Positions 1 to 7,116 of a stretch of DNA of 7,148 bases are shown here, one piece after another; the first letter of the stretch is position 1, and every line of letters begins with the position of its first letter. The notes under the pieces were generated by a model. The model ran no database searches. It had not been told where the DNA came from and was given only the letters and a program-made list of their open reading frames with translations. Both the position numbers and the translations under genes were made by a program. This stretch comes from CAZWCE01 sp964632505 (GTDB lineage: Bacteria > Planctomycetota > Planctomycetia > Pirellulales > Thermoguttaceae): positions 1 to 7,148 of the forward strand of contig CAZWCE010000051.1 in NCBI GenBank assembly GCA_964632505.1, written 5' to 3'.

Positions 1-159
1 CCTCATGACGAAACGACTGGCAAAGGCCAAAAGCGATTTTTAAAACATGTTCTGAGCCTCCTGAAGAACAACAAAACGAGCAAGGTCGGAGTGAAGAACA
101 AACGCCTCACCGCCGGATGGAATGAAGACTACCTCGCCGAAGTCCTCTTCGGCAAATAA
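1..159 (+). CDS. C-terminal end of an unrecognised protein (partial)
   Basis: Frame 1 is open from the window edge to a TAA at 157-159, giving the last 52 residues of a protein whose start lies outside the window. The tail is basic in its middle (KNNKTSKVGVKNKR) and ends GWNEDYLAEVLFGK. I see no catalytic motif, signal peptide or membrane segment in this fragment and do not recognise the family. Its stop lies 75 bases before the start chosen for the next gene, on the same strand, so the two could be co-transcribed. Coding is supported by the open frame, the protein-like composition and the snug fit to the next gene. An open frame this short could still be chance. Confidence 0.45.
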   Translation, partial: PHDETTGKGQKRFLKHVLSLLKNNKTSKVGVKNKRLTAGWNEDYLAEVLFGK

Positions 160-220
160 CTTATGGTGCAATCGCCCTGGGGTGATGCTCAGCAGAATAG
201 GGTTGCGGTTCTTTTTGCAC

Positions 221-227
221 AGGAAGG
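221..227 (+). promoter_or_regulatory. Ribosome binding site of the beta-helix gene
   Basis: AGGAAGG lies seven bases before the ATG at 235. It is the best Shine-Dalgarno match near any candidate start of this reading frame. The upstream in-frame ATG at 163 follows the previous stop by three bases and has no comparable site. The in-frame GTG at 301 has only GGAG two bases away. This site therefore decides the start. Confidence 0.6.
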
Positions 228-234
228 AAATATC

Positions 235-1749
235 ATGGGCGAACAGCAAGATTTCGTGAACTGTTTGTGCACCTCTTTTCGCGGGGCGATCCTTGGAGCC
301 GTGGCGCCCGGCAGGACACGGGCTCGTCGGCTTCTTGCAATGTGGCTCCTGTTTTTCTGGCCGGCGTTGGTAGCGGCCCAGTCTTCTCCGGCTGTGTATT
401 TCGTGGATCCGGACGGGGCGAACTCGCCAAGCGGTGGCTCGGCCGAGTCTCCCTGGCGAACGCTCTCCTACGCCCTGGCGAACGTCCCCGATGTGCACGC
501 GACGGTCACCGTGGCTGACGGCCTTTACGTGGGAGCCGTCTCGCTCAATCGGCATTTCACCCAGCCGGTCACTGTCGTGGCCGAGACTCCCTATGCCGCC
601 CGATTCCGATCACCCGAGGACAGTGCTCGGGCTTTCTATTCCTATCGGGGCTCGAATGTGCGATTCGAAGGACTCGAGATCTTCGGCTCCGGTGCGACGG
701 GCAGTGAATATCTGATCCACCTCGGTTCGTCCCAGGTGCACGACATTTCCTTTGCCGACTGCATCATCCACGATGGTTACAAAAACGACATGGTCAAGAT
801 CAATTCGGGTGCCCATCACATTCGTTTCGCCGGCTGCGTGTTCTACAATCAGGCGACCGGCGCAAACCACTTCGACATCAATACGGTGACCGACATCGAA
901 CTCGAAGGCAATCTCTTCTTCAACGACTATGCCGGCTCGGGCCGTCCGAACGACACCGGAGGCTCCGCCTTCATCTGCGCAAAGAACTCCGGCGACAGCT
1001 CGCCGAACACGACGAAGCGAATCGGCATACGTGGCAACATCTTTCTAAACTACCAGGGAATGAACGACCAGGCGTATGTACTTCTGGGCGAAGACTACAA
1101 AGACTTTTACGAGGCGCAACAGGTGATGGTGGAAAACAATCTGTTTTTGTTTACTTCCGACGCTTCGCACATCGGAGCCTTCCAGATGAAGGGCCGTCTG
1201 CGAGACATCACCTTTCGAGCGAATACCGTTTCGGGGCACCCCGAGGGCGGCTCGTCCTACGCGGTAAGGATGTGGAAGGAGGGCGGGCTGAAGCAAGATG
1301 TCCGTTTCACTGGCAATCTATGGTCCGATCCCGTGGGCATGAACGACTTTTCCGACGGCAGCAAGGAGAATGTGATCGGCGAGCTTGTGTTGCGCCACAA
1401 TCTTTACTGGAATGCAGGCAAACCGATCCCGGCTGATTCGGATAGCGTATTCGATCCGCCGACCGACGATCCGGAAGGCGTCTATGCCGATCCCGAACTG
1501 GAAAATCCCATTGGGGTGATCCTGCCTCGATACAGACATGCCGAACGCTCATTTGCCTCGGGAACGAAAACCATCGCGGAGGAGTTCGAACGGTTGGTGC
1601 TTACGTACGGCAAACCAGACGCAGCGGTCGTGGCCGATGTGGCCCTCCCGGAAGAAATGCCGGAGAACGACATCCTGGGGCGGCCGCGGGGGAGCGAACC
1701 CGATCTGGGAGCGCTGCAAATCCACCGAGTGAAGTCCCTGAAGGAATAA
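235..1749 (+). CDS. Secreted right-handed parallel beta-helix protein (polysaccharide lyase/epimerase-like fold)
   Basis: Predicted 504-residue exported protein. A basic stretch (RTRARR) followed by LLAMWLLFFWPALVAA and then QSS, with V-A-A as the likely cleavage site after residue 48, looks like a signal peptide with an unusually long n-region. Starting at GTG 301 would give a normal 26-residue signal, but its ribosome site is poor. The mature part opens with VYFVDPDG and SPWRTLSYAL (about residues 54-81), the usual entry of secreted beta-helix proteins. It continues with many short rungs of alternating hydrophobic residues and N/D-rich turns such as VRFEGLEIFGS, IRFAGCVFYNQ and IELEGNLFFND, to about residue 410. 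The end carries GRPRGSEPDLGA (about 482-493), a closing motif common in this group. The fold is shared by lyases of the chondroitinase B/alginate lyase kind, epimerases and binding proteins. I cannot assign catalytic residues, so the activity is open. A secreted sulfatase follows 75 bases downstream, which favours a role on sulfated glycan. Fold: fairly sure; reaction: unknown. Confidence 0.85.
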   Translation: MGEQQDFVNCLCTSFRGAILGAVAPGRTRARRLLAMWLLFFWPALVAAQSSPAVYFVDPDGANSPSGGSAESPWRTLSYALANVPDVHATVTVADGLYVGAVSLNRHFTQPVTVVAETPYAARFRSPEDSARAFYSYRGSNVRFEGLEIFGSGATGSEYLIHLGSSQVHDISFADCIIHDGYKNDMVKINSGAHHIRFAGCVFYNQATGANHFDINTVTDIELEGNLFFNDYAGSGRPNDTGGSAFICAKNSGDSSPNTTKRIGIRGNIFLNYQGMNDQAYVLLGEDYKDFYEAQQVMVENNLFLFTSDASHIGAFQMKGRLRDITFRANTVSGHPEGGSSYAVRMWKEGGLKQDVRFTGNLWSDPVGMNDFSDGSKENVIGELVLRHNLYWNAGKPIPADSDSVFDPPTDDPEGVYADPELENPIGVILPRYRHAERSFASGTKTIAEEFERLVLTYGKPDAAVVADVALPEEMPENDILGRPRGSEPDLGALQIHRVKSLKE

Positions 1750-1824
1750 CGCGCCCCGTATCCTTTCGCTCGATCCGTATCAGTGAATGAGCAAAATCAT
1801 CAATTCATCACAAAGTGAGATGTC

Positions 1825-3243
1825 ATGAAAACCCGATATCTGGTTGTTCTTACGCTACTTTTTGGCCTTCCTTTCTTTGTCTCCGGCTCAATCATGGCCG
1901 CGCAGAACAGTATGAATGTCCTTTTCCTCGTCTCTGATGACCTGAACAGTTGGTTACTGGAGGATCCCGACCGCTATCCCGGCAAGGTGGTCGCCCCGAA
2001 CCTGACGAACCTCGCCGAGAGCGGCGTCAATTTCAAGCGCGCCTACACCGCCGCCCCGGTCTGTTCCCCCTCGCGAACCGCGTTCCTCTCAGGGGTGGCG
2101 CCGTGGAAGTCGGGGCATTATCACAACACGCCGGGTGTCGACACGAGTGAACCGCTCCAGAATGCCCTCTCGCTCGCCGGCTTTTTCAAGAGAGCTGGGT
2201 ACACGACCGGATGCTACGGCAAAATCACTCACGGTTGGGATCAGCGCGAACACTGGGACGAAAAAATCGGCCACCAACGCGACCCGGCACCTCCGGGCGC
2301 CCCGGTGACGGCGGTTGGGCGGGGAGAGCAAGACTGGGGCCCCATCCACCTCGCCGAAGAGGAGATGAACGACACGCTGAATGCGAACAACGCCATCGAG
2401 CAGCTCCGGAAGAAACACGAGAAGCCGTTTTTCATCTGTTGCGGTCTTTTCAATCCGCACATGCCGTGGTATGTACCGAACAAGTATTTCGACATGTTCC
2501 CCCTCGACGAAGTGACCACGCCTGCGCTTCTGGAGAATGATCTAGAGGACGTGCCGCCACTCGGGCGTGCCTTGACCGAACGCAAGGGGAGGTTCGTCGA
2601 TTCCGTGCTCGAGCATGGCCTTCATCAGGAAGCGGTCCAAGCTTATCTGGCCACGACCGCCTATGCCGACGCGCAGCTCGGCCGCGTGCTCGATGCCCTC
2701 GAAAAGAGCCCCTATCGGGACAATACCATCGTGGTGTTCTTGACCGACCATGGCTTCCATTTGGCCGAGAAACACCACTGGCAGAAGGCGACCCTCTGGG
2801 AAGAGGCCACGCATTGCTTGCTCATGTTTCGGGTGCCCGGCGTGACGCCTGCCGACGGAGCCGACTGCGAGCGATACGTCTCGCTGCTCGATATCTACCC
2901 GACTCTGGCGGAATTATGCCAACTGGACCCGCCGGAGTATTTGGACGGACGTTCACTGGTTCCACTACTCGAAGATCCGGAGGCTCCTTGGGAGAGTACC
3001 GCCATCACCGGTTTGACGAGCAAGAGAGGGCCGTGGTCGCCGTACATCACCATTCGTAATGAAGCGGGACGCTATATCCGCTATGCAAAAGGGCAGGAGG
3101 AGTTCTACGATACGACACGCGATCCTCACGAATGGACCAATCGGATCGACGATCCTGCATATGCGCCCGTCATCGAGAAACTCAAGTCCGCGGTTCCGAG
3201 CCTTTCGGAAATGGCGACTCCCTTGCCGGAAACGCTCCCCTAA
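1825..3243 (+). CDS. Secreted sulfatase, iduronate-2-sulfatase-like
   Basis: 472-residue exported type I sulfatase that should hydrolyse sulfate esters, probably on a polysaccharide. Residues 1 to about 26 (MKTRYLVVLTLLFGLPFFV...MAA) form a signal peptide, cleaved near A26. The active-site signature C80-S-P-S-R84 has the cysteine that a formylglycine-generating enzyme must convert. Other expected residues are present: D38 and D39 (metal), K133 and H136 in GKITH, H212 in NPHMPW, D308-H309 in TDHGFH, and K321 in HHWQK. The blocks VAPNLTNLAESGVNF, PHMPWYVP and LLDIYPTLAEL match the iduronate-2-sulfatase branch (SulfAtlas S1_7-like, by recognition, not search). Length is normal and no key residue is missing. 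The Shine-Dalgarno is weak (GTGAGA, four bases before ATG), but the signal peptide fits this start. Substrate is not readable from sequence; the neighbouring beta-helix protein suggests a uronate-containing sulfated glycan (inference). No maturation enzyme is visible in the window. Confidence 0.95.
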   Translation: MKTRYLVVLTLLFGLPFFVSGSIMAAQNSMNVLFLVSDDLNSWLLEDPDRYPGKVVAPNLTNLAESGVNFKRAYTAAPVCSPSRTAFLSGVAPWKSGHYHNTPGVDTSEPLQNALSLAGFFKRAGYTTGCYGKITHGWDQREHWDEKIGHQRDPAPPGAPVTAVGRGEQDWGPIHLAEEEMNDTLNANNAIEQLRKKHEKPFFICCGLFNPHMPWYVPNKYFDMFPLDEVTTPALLENDLEDVPPLGRALTERKGRFVDSVLEHGLHQEAVQAYLATTAYADAQLGRVLDALEKSPYRDNTIVVFLTDHGFHLAEKHHWQKATLWEEATHCLLMFRVPGVTPADGADCERYVSLLDIYPTLAELCQLDPPEYLDGRSLVPLLEDPEAPWESTAITGLTSKRGPWSPYITIRNEAGRYIRYAKGQEEFYDTTRDPHEWTNRIDDPAYAPVIEKLKSAVPSLSEMATPLPETLP

Positions 3244-3271
3244 TCAAGAGTGAACTTCATAAGACCCCGGA

Positions 3272-3291
3272 CCAGAAATTAGGGGCACGTC
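3272..3291 (+). repeat. Possible REP/RAYT-type motif, left copy
   Basis: ATTAGGGGCACGTC, just after the sulfatase stop, resembles the GGGGACAGGCAC-type motifs that flank REP-associated Y1 transposases and their decayed copies in many environmental bacteria. Resemblance is from memory only. No Y1 transposase with an HUH motif is visible nearby. Confidence 0.2.
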
Positions 3292-3755
3292 AAAGAGGAT
3301 GGATATCGAGACCAACTTTCGCGAGATGCGATTGCCCGAGGTGACCGACCTGCTCGATGAGAGCGTCGACGAGACGTGGAGCTACACTATCGAAGATCTG
3401 GCGTGTGGTATTGGAAATGTAATTGATGTACCGGTGGAAATCGGCGAGAGAGCGTCCTTCAGAAGCTTCTGCCGGAAATCGTTCAGTGTGGTCGGGCCGA
3501 AATCCTTCGCTCGCAACTCGCCATAATGGTCCCGAAGAAGTCGTAGGGTATATCGAATCCGCTCCAGGGCTCGAGAGGGAGTGCCGTCGACATGTCGATA
3601 ATGTTTCTCTGCCCAGCTCCAGACGGCCAGGCAGAACCACGCGGGCCGAGAACCGGGAAAACTGCCGCCAAAAGAGGGGGCGAGTGCCGTCTATTGTATC
3701 GCCCTTTGGAGACCCCACGTCAAACTGCGCATAAAAAAACGCCGCAAACACCTGC

Positions 3756-3770
3756 GTGACAGGCACTTAC
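3756..3770 (+). repeat. Possible REP/RAYT-type motif, right copy
   Basis: GTGACAGGCACTTAC is close to the widespread 'GACAGGCACTT' motif linked with REP-associated Y1 transposases. It shares GGCAC, and a following CGTC (3773-3776), in the same orientation with the motif at 3272-3291, so the two bracket the gene-less spacer. It lies 17 bases before the tRNA remnant. Confidence 0.25.
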
Positions 3771-3786
3771 AACGTCTTACTTGAAA

Positions 3787-3828
3787 CACGCCCGACAGGA
3801 CTCGAACCTGTAACCTGCGGTTCCGTAG
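3787..3828 (-). pseudogene. 3' half of tRNA-Arg(ACG), likely island attachment-site remnant
   Basis: Read on the minus strand from 3828 down to 3787, the parts fit a tRNA exactly. They are anticodon loop CTACGGA (anticodon ACG at 3826-3824, Arg), 3' anticodon-stem strand ACCGC, five-base variable loop AGGTT, T stem ACAGG, T loop TTCGAGT, paired T-stem strand CCTGT, acceptor strand CGGGCGT and discriminator G. CCA is not encoded. The preceding bases (3829 upward, AAACTTT on the minus strand) cannot pair with ACCGC, and no D arm or acceptor 5' strand follows for 200 bases, so this is not a working tRNA gene. Homology starts precisely at the anticodon loop, where tyrosine recombinases commonly cross over in tRNA genes. 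This is therefore best read as the duplicated 3' end left at the distal edge of a genomic island. By that geometry the island would extend to the right, with an intact tRNA-Arg beyond the window. Confidence 0.85.
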
Positions 3829-4054
3829 AAAGTTTCATAAACAGGAGGTGATTCGTCGCAAACCCCTATATAAAATGCACTTATGCGGTGTCACCTTCTT
3901 GGACGAAGCGGCTTCGCGATGAGAAAAGTCTTGTCTATTAGTGCGCGCTGGCCCTGCTCTTGGGGGGTATATCTTGTCGTGATCCGCCCTTTCGAAAAAA
4001 GCTACACTTTTTATATAGGCCATTTTACTTTTTGCTTTTTTTGCGAGCCGACAA
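3829..4054 (+). other. Leader of the acyltransferase fusion gene, AT-rich at its end
   Basis: This stretch separates the tRNA remnant from the next gene. Its last 60 bases are visibly AT-rich, with runs of T at 4008-4012 and 4034-4042 and TATATA at 4012-4017 as a possible -10 element; I find no good -35 at the right distance. TATATAAAAT at 3867-3876 is a second possible -10, also without a clear -35. A small inverted repeat, CGAAG-CGG-CTTCG, lies near 3904-3916. A promoter for the downstream gene should be here, since that gene is isolated from the upstream ones by more than 800 bases, but it cannot be placed with confidence. Confidence 0.3.
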
Positions 4055-7030
4055 ATGCAACAACCACGCAACCATTACATGGACAATATCAAGGGCATTC
4101 TGATATTCCTCGTGGTTTATGCCCACTTCTTGCTATTCTACGTCGAGGAAGGAACCGCCTCGACTTTCGCGCGGTTTCTTACGTATTTCATCTACAGCTT
4201 TCACATGCCGCTGTTCGTATTCGTTTCCGGATACTTCTCGAAGGACGTGGACAAGGTGCGAGCGACTGCGTTCGAGAGGCTTCTCGTTCCATACTTGATC
4301 TTCAATACGCTCATGTTGATCGCCGTTTCCTTGTCCGAGCCCGGCAAATACGAATTCGGCTATCTGACGCCGGTCTTCGTGAACTGGTTCATTCTCGCGC
4401 TTTTCTTCTGGCGAATCTTTTTGAAGGATCTCGTTCGCCTCAAGTATATCCTACCCATCAGTTTTCTCGTGGCCTTCTTTATCGGCTATGTCCCAGATGT
4501 GACCAATTATTTGGCACTGGCACGGACGCTGGCTTTTTTCCCTTTTTTCTTGATGGGCTATTATGCCGATGGTGAAACTCTCCGGAAGATCCGTTCTTTC
4601 AACAAACCGCTTGTGCTTTGTGGGTTGACGGTTTTCGGCGTGATCGCCTATATGATCGCGGATTCCGGAACATTGCCGATCACTCTGTTCATCGCCGCAC
4701 CTTACCAGACCCCCTTCGACCCGATGGCTCGAATCATTTTCTTCCTATTTGCCATGATGGTCGGCACCTCGATTCTTTGCCTGTGTCCGAATCGAAAAAT
4801 GTGGTTCATCACCGCTTCCGGTGAACAAACGCTCTTGATATTTCTGCTCCACCGTTATATCACCTTCCTGTTCTACGAGTTTCTTCCGCCGGAAGCCTGG
4901 AGCCGGTGGCATCTCTTGACGACTTTCGTCCTTTCGCTTCTGACCGTCGCTATTCTAGGAGGGAAGCGATTGTCACGAGCATATCACACCATGATGGAAT
5001 GGGTGCTGGGAGGGATCATTCCGGGTCGAAAAAGCATGCTCCCTCGAACAGCCTTCCCGCGGGCCGTGTCGGGATTTCTCGTCATCTTGCTGCTGCCGTT
5101 ACTCTACTGTGCGGCGACCGTCGATCATAAGACGAGCATCGGCGAAGCGGACTCGATCCATCCGGTTCTCAGCGGAGAAGATCATCAGCTTCTGGAGTCT
5201 TCCGTCACGATTAGTTTCGTGGGCGACCTCATTCTGCTTGAGAACCAAGTGAAGCGAGCCTGGGATCCTGATGCCGAGACCTACGACTTCCGACCGGTCT
5301 TCGAGTACGCAGCGGAGGATATCCAGCGCGCAGACCTCGCGATTGGTGTACTGGAAGTTCCTCTCGCCGGCGAAGCCGCCGGATATTCCACCAGCAACTA
5401 CGACGACGGTATTCCCTTGGCCCTCAACGGTCCTGATACCTGGGCCGTCGCCGCCAAGAATTCCGGGATCGATTTGGTGACGACCGCGACCAATCATGCC
5501 CTGGATAAGGGAATCGCCGGTCTCCATCGCACACTCGATGTCCTGGAGCAAATCGGACTTCCTCAAGTCGGAACCTATCGCAATGCCCGGGAGCGTCGCG
5601 AAATTCCGATACACGAAGTACGGGGCATCAAAATTGCATTCTTGGCATACACCTACGGGCTGAACCATAGCGCCGAAGCATTGCTGTCTTCGAAACGGCA
5701 TCTCGTGGGAATCTTGGCCGATCCTTGTCGCATAAGCGAGTTTCAAGCAAGTCTCGAAATGGTGCGGGAAGACATTCGCCTCGCCAAGAAGCATCGACCT
5801 GATGTGATCATCGCCTTGCCGCATATGGGTAAGCAGTTTTCCCATGAAGCAGACATGTTCAGTCGAATCTGGGCGGAGCGGATGCTCGAAGAGGGAGTCG
5901 ATGTCGTCCTCGCGAATCATTCCCATGCAGTGCAGCCGATCGAGTTGCCGCGGATAAGTGGAAATGAATCGAAGGCGGAATACGGGATGATCGCCTACTG
6001 CCCCGGGAATTTCGTCAATGAATACACCGACAAAAACGGAGATGCCTCGGCGATCATCAACCTCCATCTCTCCAATCGTGAAGGAGAAAAGGGGCGTGTG
6101 CTGGGAGCTTCGATCGTGCCGATGTGGATCCAGCATCCTATCGACGGACAATCACGCCCGATTCCGCTTCACCGCGCGGTTTCGGCGCCGGCGATCCGCG
6201 CCCAGTTATGCCGACGGGAGTGGAATCGCATCGAAGAGGTCCACCAATTGGTCTCAAAGGTGATGTTGGGTTCCACGCTCGGTATCGACCAAATCCAAGA
6301 GCGATATTACCTATTGCCCGAGCATGGGTATGTTCGCGCGCCGGGGCCCGTTTCGGCACCAAAAACGGTCGAGTCCGTTCCCTTGGATGAAAACCGGCGT
6401 CGCTTCTATCAGGCTCTTTGCGAAGCCGAAACGACATTATTCCTCGGCGACAGCATTACCGAGGGAACGAAAAACGGTGGGTATGGCTGGTTCGAACCTC
6501 TTGCGGGGTGGTTTCCGGGAAATCGATTGATCAATCGAGGCGTTGGTGGAGAGACGACAAAAACTCTCCTGAGTCATCTGGAGATAGATTTGCGGGAAGA
6601 AGCGGACCTCATCGTTCTCAGCGTGGGAACGAATGATGTCCGATACCGAACGTCCTCCATTTGCTCGATGACCTCCCAGGAGTATGTGGCGAATATGAAA
6701 CGAATCGTCCGAGAAATCCGTAAGCGTCGTCCTGAGGCGCGTATTGCCATCATCAATGCTTGGCTCGCATATTGGAACGACCCCTATGCAGTGCGAGGCG
6801 AAAAGTCTCGGGATGCCAGGATCGATAACTACAACGCAGCCCTGGAATCATTCTGCGCGAAGAACGACCTCATTTTCATCGACGCCAATACTCCCATCAA
6901 GCGGTTTCTCGAAAAACATGTCACCAACGATTTCATCCTCGACCACATCCATCCCAATGCGGGTCGAGGGATCCAGCTTTATTCTCACGCTGTTCTCTTC
7001 GGTGATCCCGAACCGGGGACGTTTCAATAG
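4055..7030 (+). CDS. Membrane acyltransferase-3 / CapA / SGNH-hydrolase fusion protein
   Basis: 991 residues, three domains in one frame. Residues 1-330 are an acyltransferase-3 (fucose 4-O-acetylase-like) domain: DNIKGILIFLVVYAH (H24), SFHMPLFVFVSGYFSK (H50), ERLLVPY (R75), and about ten membrane segments (near 13-30, 42-60, 77-93, 107-123, 130-146, 154-170, 184-202, 225-243, 257-275, 285-302). An eleventh helix (337-354) should place the rest in the periplasm. Residues 384-690 are a CapA/PgsA (PGA_cap) domain with a metallophosphatase-like fold: VGDLIL (D391), VLEVPL (E434), TTATNHALDKG (N480, H481, D484), ALPHMGKQF (H590), LANHSHAVQ (H622, H624) and PGNF. Residues 791-985 are an SGNH hydrolase: GDSITEG (S800), NRGVGGET, GTND (N860) and DHIH (D963, H966), so its catalytic set is complete. 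The expected role is acylation and trimming of a cell-surface glycan; the substrate is unknown. The start has only a weak GAG seven bases upstream. An in-frame ATG at 4079 is possible, but the family usually begins before the DNIKG motif, which favours 4055. Confidence 0.93.
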   Translation: MQQPRNHYMDNIKGILIFLVVYAHFLLFYVEEGTASTFARFLTYFIYSFHMPLFVFVSGYFSKDVDKVRATAFERLLVPYLIFNTLMLIAVSLSEPGKYEFGYLTPVFVNWFILALFFWRIFLKDLVRLKYILPISFLVAFFIGYVPDVTNYLALARTLAFFPFFLMGYYADGETLRKIRSFNKPLVLCGLTVFGVIAYMIADSGTLPITLFIAAPYQTPFDPMARIIFFLFAMMVGTSILCLCPNRKMWFITASGEQTLLIFLLHRYITFLFYEFLPPEAWSRWHLLTTFVLSLLTVAILGGKRLSRAYHTMMEWVLGGIIPGRKSMLPRTAFPRAVSGFLVILLLPLLYCAATVDHKTSIGEADSIHPVLSGEDHQLLESSVTISFVGDLILLENQVKRAWDPDAETYDFRPVFEYAAEDIQRADLAIGVLEVPLAGEAAGYSTSNYDDGIPLALNGPDTWAVAAKNSGIDLVTTATNHALDKGIAGLHRTLDVLEQIGLPQVGTYRNARERREIPIHEVRGIKIAFLAYTYGLNHSAEALLSSKRHLVGILADPCRISEFQASLEMVREDIRLAKKHRPDVIIALPHMGKQFSHEADMFSRIWAERMLEEGVDVVLANHSHAVQPIELPRISGNESKAEYGMIAYCPGNFVNEYTDKNGDASAIINLHLSNREGEKGRVLGASIVPMWIQHPIDGQSRPIPLHRAVSAPAIRAQLCRREWNRIEEVHQLVSKVMLGSTLGIDQIQERYYLLPEHGYVRAPGPVSAPKTVESVPLDENRRRFYQALCEAETTLFLGDSITEGTKNGGYGWFEPLAGWFPGNRLINRGVGGETTKTLLSHLEIDLREEADLIVLSVGTNDVRYRTSSICSMTSQEYVANMKRIVREIRKRRPEARIAIINAWLAYWNDPYAVRGEKSRDARIDNYNAALESFCAKNDLIFIDANTPIKRFLEKHVTNDFILDHIHPNAGRGIQLYSHAVLFGDPEPGTFQ

Positions 7031-7053
7031 AAAATCGGTTCTTCCGACATTTT
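7031..7053 (+). terminator. Weak candidate terminator after the fusion gene
   Basis: Directly after the TAG stop, AAAATCGG and CCGACATTTT can fold over a TTCTT loop. The core is only four pairs (TCGG/CCGA), extended by A-T pairs across a two-base bulge, with a short TTT tail. It is well placed but weak for an intrinsic terminator. Confidence 0.22.
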
Positions 7054-7116
7054 AGTGGCTGATTGATGAGTCCTTGTCGTCGAGATCGATTGACTCGGCT
7101 CGGATTCACCAACCAA

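Larger units (their letters stand above)
3244..3786. other. Gene-less spacer, possibly decayed mobile DNA
   Basis: No convincing gene is present. On the + strand a 75-codon frame from ATG 3299 (AGAGG directly abutting the ATG) begins with plausible acidic protein sequence (MDIETNFREM, then LPEVTDLLDE) but becomes basic and Ser/Arg-rich before its stop at 3526. On the minus strand a 158-codon frame (3766 to 3290) would start with GTG inside a repeat-like motif; it is rich in Arg, Ser and Pro and matches no family I know. A minus-strand stretch around 3520-3610 reads PLEPWSGFDIPYDFFG, which looks protein-like but has no gene around it. The overall impression is of decayed coding DNA. Both ends carry 'GGCAC' motifs (3272-3291 and 3756-3770), and a tRNA remnant follows at 3787. 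Confidence 0.4.

Noticed and set aside
3290..3766. 158-codon open frame on the minus strand
   Set aside because: It starts with GTG inside the GTGCCTGTCAC motif, lacks a ribosome site, is rich in Arg/Ser/Pro and matches no family I recognise; better explained as chance in GC-rich decayed DNA.
3843..3852. AGGAGGTGAT, a perfect anti-16S (Shine-Dalgarno) match, or on the other strand the ATCACCTCCT end of 16S rRNA
   Set aside because: No start codon stands at a usable distance downstream (next ATG is 26 bases past AGGAGG), and the ten-base identity to the 16S end is not extended on either side, so neither a small gene nor an rRNA fragment is supported.
3883..4575. 230-codon + frame overlapping the start of the fusion gene
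   Set aside because: It runs out of frame through the clear AT3 coding region and its translation has no domain-like pattern; a shadow frame.
5099..6151. 350-codon minus-strand frame opposite the CapA domain
   Set aside because: It lies antisense to conserved CapA motifs, is His/Arg/Gly-rich and has no recognisable domain; an antisense shadow of the real codons.
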